From assembly GCA_964549475.1 (NCBI GenBank), contig CAZJXH010000012.1:1-26716 (forward strand): 26,716 nt of DNA, given 5' to 3'. The notes below the pieces were generated by a model. The model made no database searches, had not been told where the DNA came from, and saw only the letters and a list, made by a program, of their open reading frames with translations. Below, in pieces: positions 1 to 6,923 of the stretch (its first letter is position 1; every line of letters begins with the position of its first letter). Both the position numbers and the translations under genes were made by a program. The stretch comes from JBBQKF01 sp964549475. GTDB taxonomy: Bacteria > Bacillota > Clostridia > Saccharofermentanales > UBA5734.

Positions 1-52
1 TCTTATATTTCATTTTATTTCGTTTATGAAATATAAGAACCGTCCCCATGTT
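1..52. repeat. REP/MITE-like palindrome, copy 1 (left end cut by window)
   Basis: Inverted repeat: TCTTATATTTCAT (1-13) pairs with ATGAAATATAAGA (26-38), and the right arm continues as ACCGTCCCCATGTT. The left outer arm lies before the window. It is the same family as the palindromes near 3629, 8218, 17259 and 17613. It lies downstream of the last gene of the minus-strand CoA operon and could help end its transcripts. Confidence 0.85.
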
Positions 53-70
53 GCATTTCTTTTCGTAAGC

Positions 71-111
71 GGTTGCTCTGTGGCATTTGCAGGGTGATTT
101 GCAGAGCAATC
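71..111 (-). terminator. hairpin at the end of the CoA operon
   Basis: GGTTGCTCTG (71-80) pairs with CAGAGCAATC (102-111), giving a 10-bp stem with one G-T wobble and a 21-nt loop. It overlaps the stop codon of the ECF S-component gene. No T-tract follows on the minus strand, so it may be a 3' stabilising structure rather than a true intrinsic terminator. Confidence 0.3.
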
Positions 112-733
112 AATTCCTGTATCTTTGCAATGTACGGCAAATCGCTGCGGTAAGAATGGCTGCCAAAATAGCTTCCGGCACTCCATTGGCAAAAATAATA
201 GTCAGTATCACCTTGTACACCGCGCCTATTGCAAGATGATATGCTTTTGCATAGGCATCCCGGAATAAAAAACAGATCAGGCTCATGACAAGAACCGTGT
301 TTGTCATGGAACCCATCATGCCGCTAAGAACAAGAGACAATCCCGTATATTTATTCTTAAGAAGCTTATTGATGAATTTATAAACATAGTATGGAACAAC
401 GCCTACCAAAATACGGGGAAGAAACGTGACAAGAAGGGAGACCCAACTTCCGCTGCTTGTTCCGGGCAATGGGATGGCAGGAGAAAAAGCAAAGGATAAG
501 ATGGTTGGAACAAAGGTATTGTTATAGAGGCTTGTGAATCCGAAAACAACCCCTAACCCGGCGCCGATTCCCGGGCCGAGCAGGATGGAGCCGATGATGA
601 CCGGGATATGGATGATCGTAGCTTTAATAATAGGAAGCTGTATGTACCCGATCGGAGTAAAGTTTAAAAGAAGAATAATGGCAATGAATAAAGAGGTAAG
701 AACCAATCGGTGGGTGTTGTTTTTTATTCTCAT
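110..733 (-). CDS. panT: ECF transporter S component, probable pantothenate transporter
   Basis: 207-residue, very hydrophobic protein with about five to six membrane segments and the compact size of ECF substrate-binding (S) subunits. The N-terminus (RLVLTSLFIAIILLLNFTPIG) and the segment with ILLGPGIGAGLGVVFG are typical of S components. Such subunits bind a vitamin and work with the shared EcfA/A'/T energising module, which is not in this window. The start codon overlaps the coaX stop by 4 nt, and the gene closes a tetR-coaB-coaC-coaX operon. In streptococci an S component of this type sits beside coaB-coaC, so pantothenate or a CoA precursor is the likely substrate. Substrate assignment rests on context; the S-component family call is firm. 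Confidence 0.8.
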   Translation of the reverse strand: MRIKNNTHRLVLTSLFIAIILLLNFTPIGYIQLPIIKATIIHIPVIIGSILLGPGIGAGLGVVFGFTSLYNNTFVPTILSFAFSPAIPLPGTSSGSWVSLLVTFLPRILVGVVPYYVYKFINKLLKNKYTGLSLVLSGMMGSMTNTVLVMSLICFLFRDAYAKAYHLAIGAVYKVILTIIFANGVPEAILAAILTAAICRTLQRYRN

Positions 734-1578
734 AATACCATCTCTCCGTCGGGATACACGGCCTTGTGATGAGTGAACCGAATGGCCAATCCTTCTAAAA
801 GTAAATTGGGCTCGGCATGCAGTTCCAAATCACAATGGGATATAGCTGCTTTTGCATTTCCACCGGTGACGATGACGGAAGCAGCAGCGCCCAACTCCTG
901 CCGGATGCGCTTCACCAACCCTTCAATCACAGACGCTGTTCCATAAGTGGCGCCGGACATCATGCATTCCGCTGTGTTTTTCCCGATTACCGATTCCGGA
1001 TGGAAAAAGGATACTTTATCCAATAATGCCGTATGGACAGAAAGCGCCTGCAACCCTGTCGAGACACCGGGCAGAATCACGCCGCCGATAAACGCTCCCG
1101 ATGGATCGACAACATTAACGGTAGTCGCTGTGCCAAAATCGACCACGATGAATGGCGGCTGATATTTTTTCAAAGCCGCGGAACAGCATAACAACCGGTC
1201 CGACCCCAAAACGCCCGAATAGGAGGAAACATCGAATTCCCAATCCGTCTGGCTGGATACAAAGAGAGGTTCCGATGAGGTGATTTTTTGAAGCGAGTTC
1301 AATAGGAGCGGCGTTTTCTCCGGGACGACCGAAGATATCGCGCAACCGGCAATCTGGATAGGAAGAAGTCCGTTCTTTTCAAGCAGGGATTGAAGCAGAA
1401 TTTCCGCATCCCGCTGATGGGAAAGCTGTTGAACCGGGATTCGCCCGGTTGACAGGAATTCCGGAGGAAATAAACCAGAAGCGAGGCGTTTTTGATGAAA
1501 TAAGCTAGGAGACAGGCGTTCTTGATGATATAGACCATACGTCAGATTGGTGTTTCCGATATTCGCTAAAAAAATCAT
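730..1578 (-). CDS. coaX: type III pantothenate kinase (CoaX)
   Basis: 282 residues. Type III kinases phosphorylate pantothenate with ATP in the first committed step of CoA synthesis; they belong to the ASKHA fold and are not inhibited by CoA. Visible motifs: N-terminal phosphate loop NIGNTN (residues 6-11), pantothenate motif GSDRLLCCSAA, and second phosphate motif DFGTATT followed by GGVILPGV. The family normally starts with D-x-GNT; here the first Asp is Asn (codon AAT), a position regarded as catalytically important. The Asp of GSDR and the Asp of DFGTATT are retained. It overlaps coaC upstream and panT downstream by 4 nt each, so translation is probably coupled. Family call is secure; full activity is less so. 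Confidence 0.9.
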   Translation of the reverse strand: MIFLANIGNTNLTYGLYHQERLSPSLFHQKRLASGLFPPEFLSTGRIPVQQLSHQRDAEILLQSLLEKNGLLPIQIAGCAISSVVPEKTPLLLNSLQKITSSEPLFVSSQTDWEFDVSSYSGVLGSDRLLCCSAALKKYQPPFIVVDFGTATTVNVVDPSGAFIGGVILPGVSTGLQALSVHTALLDKVSFFHPESVIGKNTAECMMSGATYGTASVIEGLVKRIRQELGAAASVIVTGGNAKAAISHCDLELHAEPNLLLEGLAIRFTHHKAVYPDGEMVL

Positions 1579-2123
1579 GCCTTCTTCTCCTGCAAGCTTT
1601 CTGCCACCATTCTTATGATTTCGTCCACATCGGCAAGCGCTCCCTTTCCCAGATCTCCGTCGGCCAATATGGCTTCTCTTGGCTCGATGAATCGATATCC
1701 ATATTTTTTTAATTTCTCCATGTTATCCCGAACAACCGGATTTTCATACATTCTGGTATTCATCGCAGGAGCGATCAGCATCGGGATGTCTTTCATGGCA
1801 AGCGCAGTAGAAGTCAGCATATCGTCGGCGATCCCGTTTGCAAGCTTCCCGATCATGTTGGCTGTAGCGGGAGCGATCAGAAACAGATCTGCTTTTTTGG
1901 CCAGCGAAATGTGTTTCACTTCCTGTGGATAATCCACCTGGAACACATCTGTATAGACCTTGTTCTTTGACAAGGTCTGGAGTGTAAGCGGAGTAATAAA
2001 CGCCATGCTGCCCCGGGTCATTATCACATCGACATTGTACCCGGATTTGGTCAGCACATTCGCAAGATAAGCTGCTTTATATGCGGCAATGCTTCCTGTT
2101 ATTCCTAAAACGATATTTTTCAT
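1575..2123 (-). CDS. coaC: phosphopantothenoylcysteine decarboxylase (CoaC)
   Basis: 182 residues, the stand-alone CoaC form also found in streptococci, where CoaB and CoaC are separate proteins. It is an FMN flavoprotein that decarboxylates 4'-phosphopantothenoylcysteine to 4'-phosphopantetheine. Visible: the N-terminal GITGSIAAYKA flavin-binding start, the APATANMIGKLANGIADDM segment, and the substrate motif PAMNTRMYENP. The substrate-clamp segment is normally ACGD-x-GKGALAD in stand-alone CoaC; here it reads LADGDLGKGALAD, so the Cys that reduces the ene-thiol intermediate is replaced by Asp (codon GAC). The start overlaps coaB and the end overlaps coaX, consistent with one transcript. Confidence 0.92.
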   Translation of the reverse strand: MKNIVLGITGSIAAYKAAYLANVLTKSGYNVDVIMTRGSMAFITPLTLQTLSKNKVYTDVFQVDYPQEVKHISLAKKADLFLIAPATANMIGKLANGIADDMLTSTALAMKDIPMLIAPAMNTRMYENPVVRDNMEKLKKYGYRFIEPREAILADGDLGKGALADVDEIIRMVAESLQEKKA

Positions 2124-2899
2124 TTCTGCCTATTCCCCTCTATTTTTTGAATCACGCGGTTAACGATCGTTCGTGCAATTTCCGATTTTGTATTCAAACG
2201 TACAACAGATTGGTCTGTTCCAATCAAAAGACCGATATGGCGATTCTCATCAATGTTTTTTTGATCATTGGCCAATACAAAATCACATCGGTTCTTGTCC
2301 ATTAATTTTTCAGCCGCATGGAGCAATTGGCTTTCCTCAACCTCGACAAGGAGTTTAAACCCCACTAAAATGACATCCGGCTGAAGCTTTTTAAAAAGTT
2401 CAATTATTTTCGGTGTCTTTTGGAGGCATAGGATTAGATTCTCTATGTCCGAAGATATTTTTTTGGAACAAAATTCCCTGTTGTACGTTGTGATTGCGGA
2501 GTGAATCTGTGCCGAAAGCTCCTCCGGATCTTTTTTATCCTGGTCATTGTGCTGTAGAAATTCTGCAATATAAACCGCCAGACGATCAGACGGCACACTG
2601 TATTTAACAGAATAATCGCTGACGGCCATGGAATGCACGATCGCTTTAAAAGGGCGCTCCCTCAGCAGCTTTTCCAGAGCAAGCTTCAGAGCCTGCACAT
2701 TGTCGATGAATAAAATCTCCGCGCGGCTGTTCTGCGGAAGAACCGCATTGGGGGGACAGACATAGGTAACCGATACGTCTGATTTTTCCAGAAAGACATC
2801 CGCAATCATGCTTCCCAAGCGTCCGGTTGCCATATTGCTGATTGTACGAACCTCATCCATTTTTTCTGACGTTCCACCCGCTGTAATCAGTATATTCAT
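2120..2899 (-). CDS. coaB: phosphopantothenate--cysteine ligase (CoaB)
   Basis: 259 residues, stand-alone CoaB as in streptococci and enterococci. It joins 4'-phosphopantothenate to cysteine after nucleotide activation. The N-terminus ILITAGGTSEKMDEVRTISN is the nucleotide-binding glycine-rich start. HSMAVSDY, KKISSD, KTPKIIELFK, LVGFKLLVEVE and LANDQ match conserved CoaB blocks in the expected order. Ribosome binding site GGGAAGGAAA lies a suitable distance upstream of the ATG, 22 nt after the tetR stop. Unlike its partners CoaC and CoaX, no substituted key residue was noticed. Confidence 0.93.
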   Translation of the reverse strand: MNILITAGGTSEKMDEVRTISNMATGRLGSMIADVFLEKSDVSVTYVCPPNAVLPQNSRAEILFIDNVQALKLALEKLLRERPFKAIVHSMAVSDYSVKYSVPSDRLAVYIAEFLQHNDQDKKDPEELSAQIHSAITTYNREFCSKKISSDIENLILCLQKTPKIIELFKKLQPDVILVGFKLLVEVEESQLLHAAEKLMDKNRCDFVLANDQKNIDENRHIGLLIGTDQSVVRLNTKSEIARTIVNRVIQKIEGNRQK

Positions 2900-2921
2900 C
2901 TAAAATTTCCTTCCCTTTTTG

Positions 2922-3509
2922 CTAGAATAAATCCGAATCAATCATACTTCTGCATATACCCAGCTGCTTGTCAGCCAATTCTTCCGATATTCCGCTCGAC
3001 ACAGCCAGCGATCGCAATCCCTCGATTAAAAACAGGATAGAGTCGGCTAGACAGTCGATGTTTTTGGCTTTAACAGCCTTCGCTTTTTGCCCGAACTTCA
3101 GAAGCTCGAGAATCATATGCTTCGTGTTGAAAAACTGTTCCGTATAAAAATCCTTATCGGATTCGTTTTTATGGCTGAAACAAAACTCTATCATCGCGAT
3201 GAACAGGCTTTTGTCCATATTCAACAGGTGGTCTTTTTGATCAGCGAAAAATTCGTCCATGAATTGACTGAAATGATCACTTTTTTCGATGCCGGCCTTT
3301 ATTCCTTCCATTTTCGCCCGGTTATGCTTTTTTACCACTTCGATGAAAATTTCGTCTACTGTGGAAAAATACAGATATACGCCGCCTCTGCTTATGTTGC
3401 TTTCTCCAATAATATCCTTCATCGTTACCCGGTTATACCCTTTCCGGATAAAAACCCGTTTAGCGCTGTTTAGGATAAGCTCCCTTTTTTCACTCGCTTT
3501 CGATGTCAT
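2922..3509 (-). CDS. TetR family regulator, first gene of the CoA operon
   Basis: 195 residues from the ATG at 3509, chosen because CTAAGGAGG sits just upstream; a longer frame from 3566 would start inside the operator. The N-terminal TetR helix-turn-helix is clear: EKRELILNSAKRVFIRKGYNRVTMKDIIGES followed by NISRGGVYLYFSTVDEIF (about residues 6-55). The remainder is an all-helical ligand domain with no recognised ligand. Transcription starts within a pair of identical 16-bp palindromes, which are the obvious self-operators, and the gene is followed after 22 nt by coaB. The context implies autoregulation and control of the CoA genes; a CoA-related or acyl-CoA effector is a guess. Confidence 0.92.
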   Translation of the reverse strand: MTSKASEKRELILNSAKRVFIRKGYNRVTMKDIIGESNISRGGVYLYFSTVDEIFIEVVKKHNRAKMEGIKAGIEKSDHFSQFMDEFFADQKDHLLNMDKSLFIAMIEFCFSHKNESDKDFYTEQFFNTKHMILELLKFGQKAKAVKAKNIDCLADSILFLIEGLRSLAVSSGISEELADKQLGICRSMIDSDLF

Positions 3510-3550
3510 AATCAGAACCTCCTTAGGGTGAATCACCGGAATATATAAAA

Positions 3551-3566
3551 ATGACACGCGTGTCAT
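3551..3566. promoter_or_regulatory. TetR operator 2, at the transcription start
   Basis: Second perfect copy of ATGACACGCGTGTCAT, just downstream of the -10 box and covering roughly +1 to +16 of the minus-strand transcript. Confidence 0.88.
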
Positions 3567-3573
3567 AAAATGT

Positions 3574-3602
3574 ATTATATGACACGCGTGTCATTTTGTC
3601 AA
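3574..3602 (-). promoter_or_regulatory. sigma-A promoter of the tetR-coaBCX-panT operon
   Basis: On the minus strand the -35 box TTGACA (3602-3597) and the -10 box TATAAT (3579-3574) are both perfect consensus with 17-bp spacing. The predicted start is near 3567. The spacer is almost entirely the operator palindrome. Confidence 0.9.
3579..3594. promoter_or_regulatory. TetR operator 1, in the promoter spacer
   Basis: Perfect 16-bp palindrome ATGACACGCGTGTCAT between the -35 and -10 boxes. A bound repressor would exclude RNA polymerase. It is identical to the copy at 3551-3566; centres are 28 bp apart. Confidence 0.88.
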
Positions 3603-3628
3603 TTGGCAATTAAAAATGAAACAAAAGG

Positions 3629-3696
3629 GAACATGGGGACGCTTCTTATATTTCATAAACGAAACAGAATGAAATATAAGAACCGTCCCCATGTTC
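3629..3696. repeat. REP/MITE-like palindrome, copy 2
   Basis: Long inverted repeat: arms GAACATGGGGACG...TATATTTCAT and ATGAAATATAAGAACCG...CATGTTC around the loop AAACGAAACAGA, with one mismatched position in the stem (GCTTCTT against AAGAACC). It separates the CoA operon promoter from the carrier/peptidase module. Confidence 0.9.
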
Positions 3697-3784
3697 TATA
3701 AACAATTACAGCTAGATGACCTCGAAAAGCGGTCTGAAAATCATGCGGACACAAATTTGTGGAATGCATCGCGTCAAGTTAGGA

Positions 3785-3813
3785 TTGACTTTCAAGCGGC
3801 AGTCTCTTATTAT
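3785..3813 (+). promoter_or_regulatory. candidate sigma-A promoter for the YfcC-like gene
   Basis: TTGACT (3785-3790), a 17-bp spacer, then TATTAT (3808-3813), about 54 bp upstream of the carrier start codon. The rest of 3697-3866 shows no convincing gene. Confidence 0.5.
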
Positions 3814-3866
3814 AAATGTAAATTGGCTTTATTGAATCGCAATCATCGATTCCCGGGAGGCAAACC

Positions 3867-5348
3867 ATGGCAGAGTCAGAAAATTCGCAATCATCCATCA
3901 AAATCGGAAAAAAGACATTTTTTACAGCACTCCTTATCCTCGCCGCTCTCATGATCGCCGTCGGTATTCTGACACTGGTCATCCCCACGGGCAGCTTCGA
4001 CCGGCAGATGATCGACGGCCGGGAGACGCTCGTCCAGGGATCGTTCCATCTGACACAGATCGCAAGGTTTCCAGTCTGGCGCTGGTTCACGGTCGCCGTC
4101 GAGGTGCTGGGAAGTTCCGACGGAGCCGTTATCATCGTCATCATTTTTTTCCTGATCGCCATCAGCGCTGCATTTTCACTGCTGGAGAGAAGCGACGTCA
4201 TGTCCTTTGCCCTTTCCAAGGTGGTGAAGAAATTCGGTCATATCAAGTACCTGTTTCTGGCGGTCATCGTGTTTCTCTTCATGCTCATGGGCGCGGTCAT
4301 CGGTACATTCGAGGAAAACATCGCTCTGGTGCCCATCATCATCGCACTGTCCTACTGCCTCGGCTGGGACTCCCTGGTGGGGCTCGGGATGAGCATGATG
4401 GCTTCCTGCTTCGGCTTTACGGCTGCGATCACGAACCCGTTTTCCATCGCCATCACGCAGAAAATCGCCGATCTGCCTCTGTATTCCGGATCCGGTTACC
4501 GGGTCATCATCTTTTTGGTTTATTATGCCGTCGTTTTCCTTTTCCTTTATCGTTACGCACGGAAAATCGACAAGGACCCGGCCAAATCCCTCGTGTACAA
4601 AGAAGACGGCGACCTTCGCGCGAAATACCGCAATATGGACAGCCTGGATGAAATGCTTGGCGGCAAGACTCCGGAGGAATACCGGAAAGTTAAATGCGCT
4701 GCCATCGCTTTTGGCATCTCGATTCTTCTCATCGTCGCCATGGTTGCGGCAATCCAATTTCTCCCCGCGCTGTCGGATCTCACGCTCCCTTTGATCGGGC
4801 TCCTGTTCCTGGCCGGCGGGTTTGTGGCTGCGTCTATCGCCGGCATTCCGGTTAAAAGACGCTTCAAGATCATCGGAAGCAGCATCGCCGGGATCGCACC
4901 CGGCATCGTGCTCATTCTGCTCGCCATGAGCGTCAAATTCATTATCAGCAACGGCGGGGTCATGGACACGATCCTGTTTTACACTTCACAGGCCATCCTG
5001 ACCACGTCGCCATATATTGCGATTCTGCTTATCTATGCGCTGATTCTGCTTCTGGAGCTCTTTGTCGGATCGTCCTCGGCCAAAGCATTCCTGGTCATGC
5101 CCCTTATCGCCCCGTTGTCGGATCTGATCGGCGTCACGCGGCAGACTTCGGTGCTTGCCTTCTGTTTCGGCGACGGTTTCTCCAACATCATCTATCCGAC
5201 GAATCCGGTGCTGCTCATCTGCCTGGGTCTCACGGTTGTGACGTTCCCGAAATGGTTCAAATGGACGTTTAAACTACAGCTTGTATCCCTGGCCCTCGCC
5301 TGTGTGTTTTTGCTCATCGGCGTTTGGACCGGGTACGGACCGTTCTGA
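3867..5348 (+). CDS. YfcC/DcuC-family membrane carrier
   Basis: 493 residues with about twelve hydrophobic segments. The start ATG follows GGGAGG. Features of the YfcC branch of the DcuC superfamily: N-terminal TM followed by LTLVIPTGSFDR, the re-entrant-type segments MGAVIGTFEENIALVPIIIALSYCLG and ASCFGFTAAITNPFSIAI, a charged cytoplasmic loop around residues 230-270, and the C-terminal repeat LFVGSSSAKAFLVMPLIAPL...CFGDGFSNIIYPTNPVLL. Members are proton- or ion-coupled carriers, mostly of unproven substrate; some homologues exchange basic amino acids such as arginine and ornithine. An M20 peptidase starts 24 nt after the stop, so uptake of a peptide or acylated amino acid is likely. Base composition looks more GC-rich than in the flanking modules. 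Confidence 0.87.
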   Translation: MAESENSQSSIKIGKKTFFTALLILAALMIAVGILTLVIPTGSFDRQMIDGRETLVQGSFHLTQIARFPVWRWFTVAVEVLGSSDGAVIIVIIFFLIAISAAFSLLERSDVMSFALSKVVKKFGHIKYLFLAVIVFLFMLMGAVIGTFEENIALVPIIIALSYCLGWDSLVGLGMSMMASCFGFTAAITNPFSIAITQKIADLPLYSGSGYRVIIFLVYYAVVFLFLYRYARKIDKDPAKSLVYKEDGDLRAKYRNMDSLDEMLGGKTPEEYRKVKCAAIAFGISILLIVAMVAAIQFLPALSDLTLPLIGLLFLAGGFVAASIAGIPVKRRFKIIGSSIAGIAPGIVLILLAMSVKFIISNGGVMDTILFYTSQAILTTSPYIAILLIYALILLLELFVGSSSAKAFLVMPLIAPLSDLIGVTRQTSVLAFCFGDGFSNIIYPTNPVLLICLGLTVVTFPKWFKWTFKLQLVSLALACVFLLIGVWTGYGPF

Positions 5349-5372
5349 TTCATCAAGAGGGAAGGTGCTTCT

Positions 5373-6866
5373 ATGCCTGTGCCATGGATCATTGTTTTAA
5401 TCTGCGTTTGTATGATACTTGCAGCGGTCATCCTGACCGTCATAGTCAAAACACTGTGCTTCAAACCTTCGAAGAAAACGTCAGCCGCATGCTATGCGGA
5501 AAGCACGGATCCCGCCGGCGCCGAAAAGCTTGCGGAAGCGATCCGCGTGCCGACGATCTCCCGCTTGGAAACCGATCAAACGGACTGGGCGGCTTTTTCA
5601 CATTTTCAGGATCTGCTCCGGACTCAATTTCCGCTTGTCCATCAAAAATGTGACAAAACGGTCATAAGCGGCTACAGTCTTCTATACTGCTTGAAATCCA
5701 GCCATCCAGAATTGAAAGAAAAATCCGATCATCCCGAGCCTTCGGGAAAGCCGGTTCTGATCACTGCGCATATGGATGTTGTGCCTGTCGAAGACGGGAC
5801 GGAGGATGCCTGGACGCAGCCGCCCTTTAGCGGAAAGATCAAGGACGGCATTGTCTGGGGCCGCGGGACGCTCGATACCAAAGTGCATCTCATCGGTGCG
5901 CTGGAGGCGCTCGAACGCCTTCTGGGAAAAGGATTTTCGCCTGCGCGCGACATTTACATGGCATTCGGCCACGACGAAGAATTGAATGGACAGCAGGGGG
6001 CGAGGGGCATCGCAGAGTATTTGAAAAATCAAGGACTGGAATTTGATTTTGTCCTTGACGAAGGCGGCTGTGTCGTGAAGAACGTGATCGCGGGCATTGA
6101 TCAGCCGATCGCGCTTGTCGGCATCGGAGAAAAAGGCTATGCCAATATCCGCCTGTCGGTGACGAAAGACGGCGGACACTCGTCCATGCCGGCGCCTCAT
6201 ACCTCTCTCGGCATACTGGCCAAGGCGATCTGCCGGTTGGAAGATCATCCGTTCAAGCCGCGCCTGACTGCGCCGACAAGAGCTTTTCTGATGCGGATCG
6301 GCCCGTATATGAAAGGGGTCAATCGCGTGATTCTCGCAAATCTCTGGCTCTTCAAGCCGGTTTTTATCCATGTGTTTTCCAAAACAAACAGCGGAAGCGC
6401 TCTCCTTCGGACAACCATCGCGGTGACAATGGCACAGGGCAGCCCCGCGCCCAATATTATTCCCCAGAAGTCCTCCGCTGTTGTGAACAGCCGCATTCTG
6501 CCGGGCGAAGACGGGGAAAAGCTGATGGATCATTTCAGGAAAACCTTGAAAGGCCTCCCCGTAGATATGAAACCGATCCACCTCGACAATCCCTCCAGGC
6601 TCTCGACCTGCGATTCAAACGCATTTCATTCGATCGAAACCCTCATCGAGGAGTTCTGTCCCGGCGCCATTGTCGCCCCGTACCTTGTGATGGCCAGCAC
6701 CGATGCCAAAAAATACGAATGCGTCTCAGAGAACATCTTTCGCTTTTCCCCGTATGTCATTGACAATGAGGAACTCGGGAAGATACACGGGACAGACGAA
6801 AATATCAGCGTGGCGAATGTCAACCGCTGCATTGATTTTTTCATTGCGCTTTTCGAAAGACTTTAA
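5373..6866 (+). CDS. M20 family metallopeptidase, carboxypeptidase S / PM20D1-like, membrane-anchored
   Basis: 497 residues. Residues 4-27 form one N-terminal membrane anchor, as in carboxypeptidase S and PM20D1-like M20 enzymes. The two-zinc site is complete: His133 and Asp135 context in TAHMDVVP, bridging Asp168 in WGRGTLDTK, Glu202/Glu203 in GHDEE (catalytic base then ligand), a further acidic ligand near LDEGG (229-230), and C-terminal His472 in KIHGTDE. An M20 dimerisation-type insert lies between. Likely reaction: hydrolysis of dipeptides or N-acyl amino acids. It follows the carrier by 24 nt with the start after GAGGGAAGG, so the two form an operon. The catalytic domain may face outside or inside; the sequence does not decide. 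Confidence 0.9.
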   Translation: MPVPWIIVLICVCMILAAVILTVIVKTLCFKPSKKTSAACYAESTDPAGAEKLAEAIRVPTISRLETDQTDWAAFSHFQDLLRTQFPLVHQKCDKTVISGYSLLYCLKSSHPELKEKSDHPEPSGKPVLITAHMDVVPVEDGTEDAWTQPPFSGKIKDGIVWGRGTLDTKVHLIGALEALERLLGKGFSPARDIYMAFGHDEELNGQQGARGIAEYLKNQGLEFDFVLDEGGCVVKNVIAGIDQPIALVGIGEKGYANIRLSVTKDGGHSSMPAPHTSLGILAKAICRLEDHPFKPRLTAPTRAFLMRIGPYMKGVNRVILANLWLFKPVFIHVFSKTNSGSALLRTTIAVTMAQGSPAPNIIPQKSSAVVNSRILPGEDGEKLMDHFRKTLKGLPVDMKPIHLDNPSRLSTCDSNAFHSIETLIEEFCPGAIVAPYLVMASTDAKKYECVSENIFRFSPYVIDNEELGKIHGTDENISVANVNRCIDFFIALFERL

Positions 6867-6923
6867 ATTGAAACAACGTCAAATCACATTGCACGGATGA
6901 ACGTTTTTTAAATTTGAATAACT

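Noticed and set aside
3510..3566. Upstream TetR start at 3566
   Set aside because: That ATG lies within an operator and near the predicted transcription start; the ATG at 3509 has a strong AAGGAGG.
3691..3954. 87-codon plus frame ahead of the carrier gene
   Set aside because: It overlaps the carrier start in another frame and covers the candidate promoter; no ribosome binding site.
4176..4757. Minus-strand frame of 193 codons opposite the YfcC-like gene
   Set aside because: His/Asp-rich antisense of hydrophobic codons; no recognisable fold and the plus-strand gene is convincing.
5682..6581. Long minus-strand open frame (299 codons) opposite the M20 peptidase gene
   Set aside because: It lies wholly antisense to a gene with a complete metal site; the sequence shows no domain, signal or ribosome binding site and reflects GC-rich codon use.
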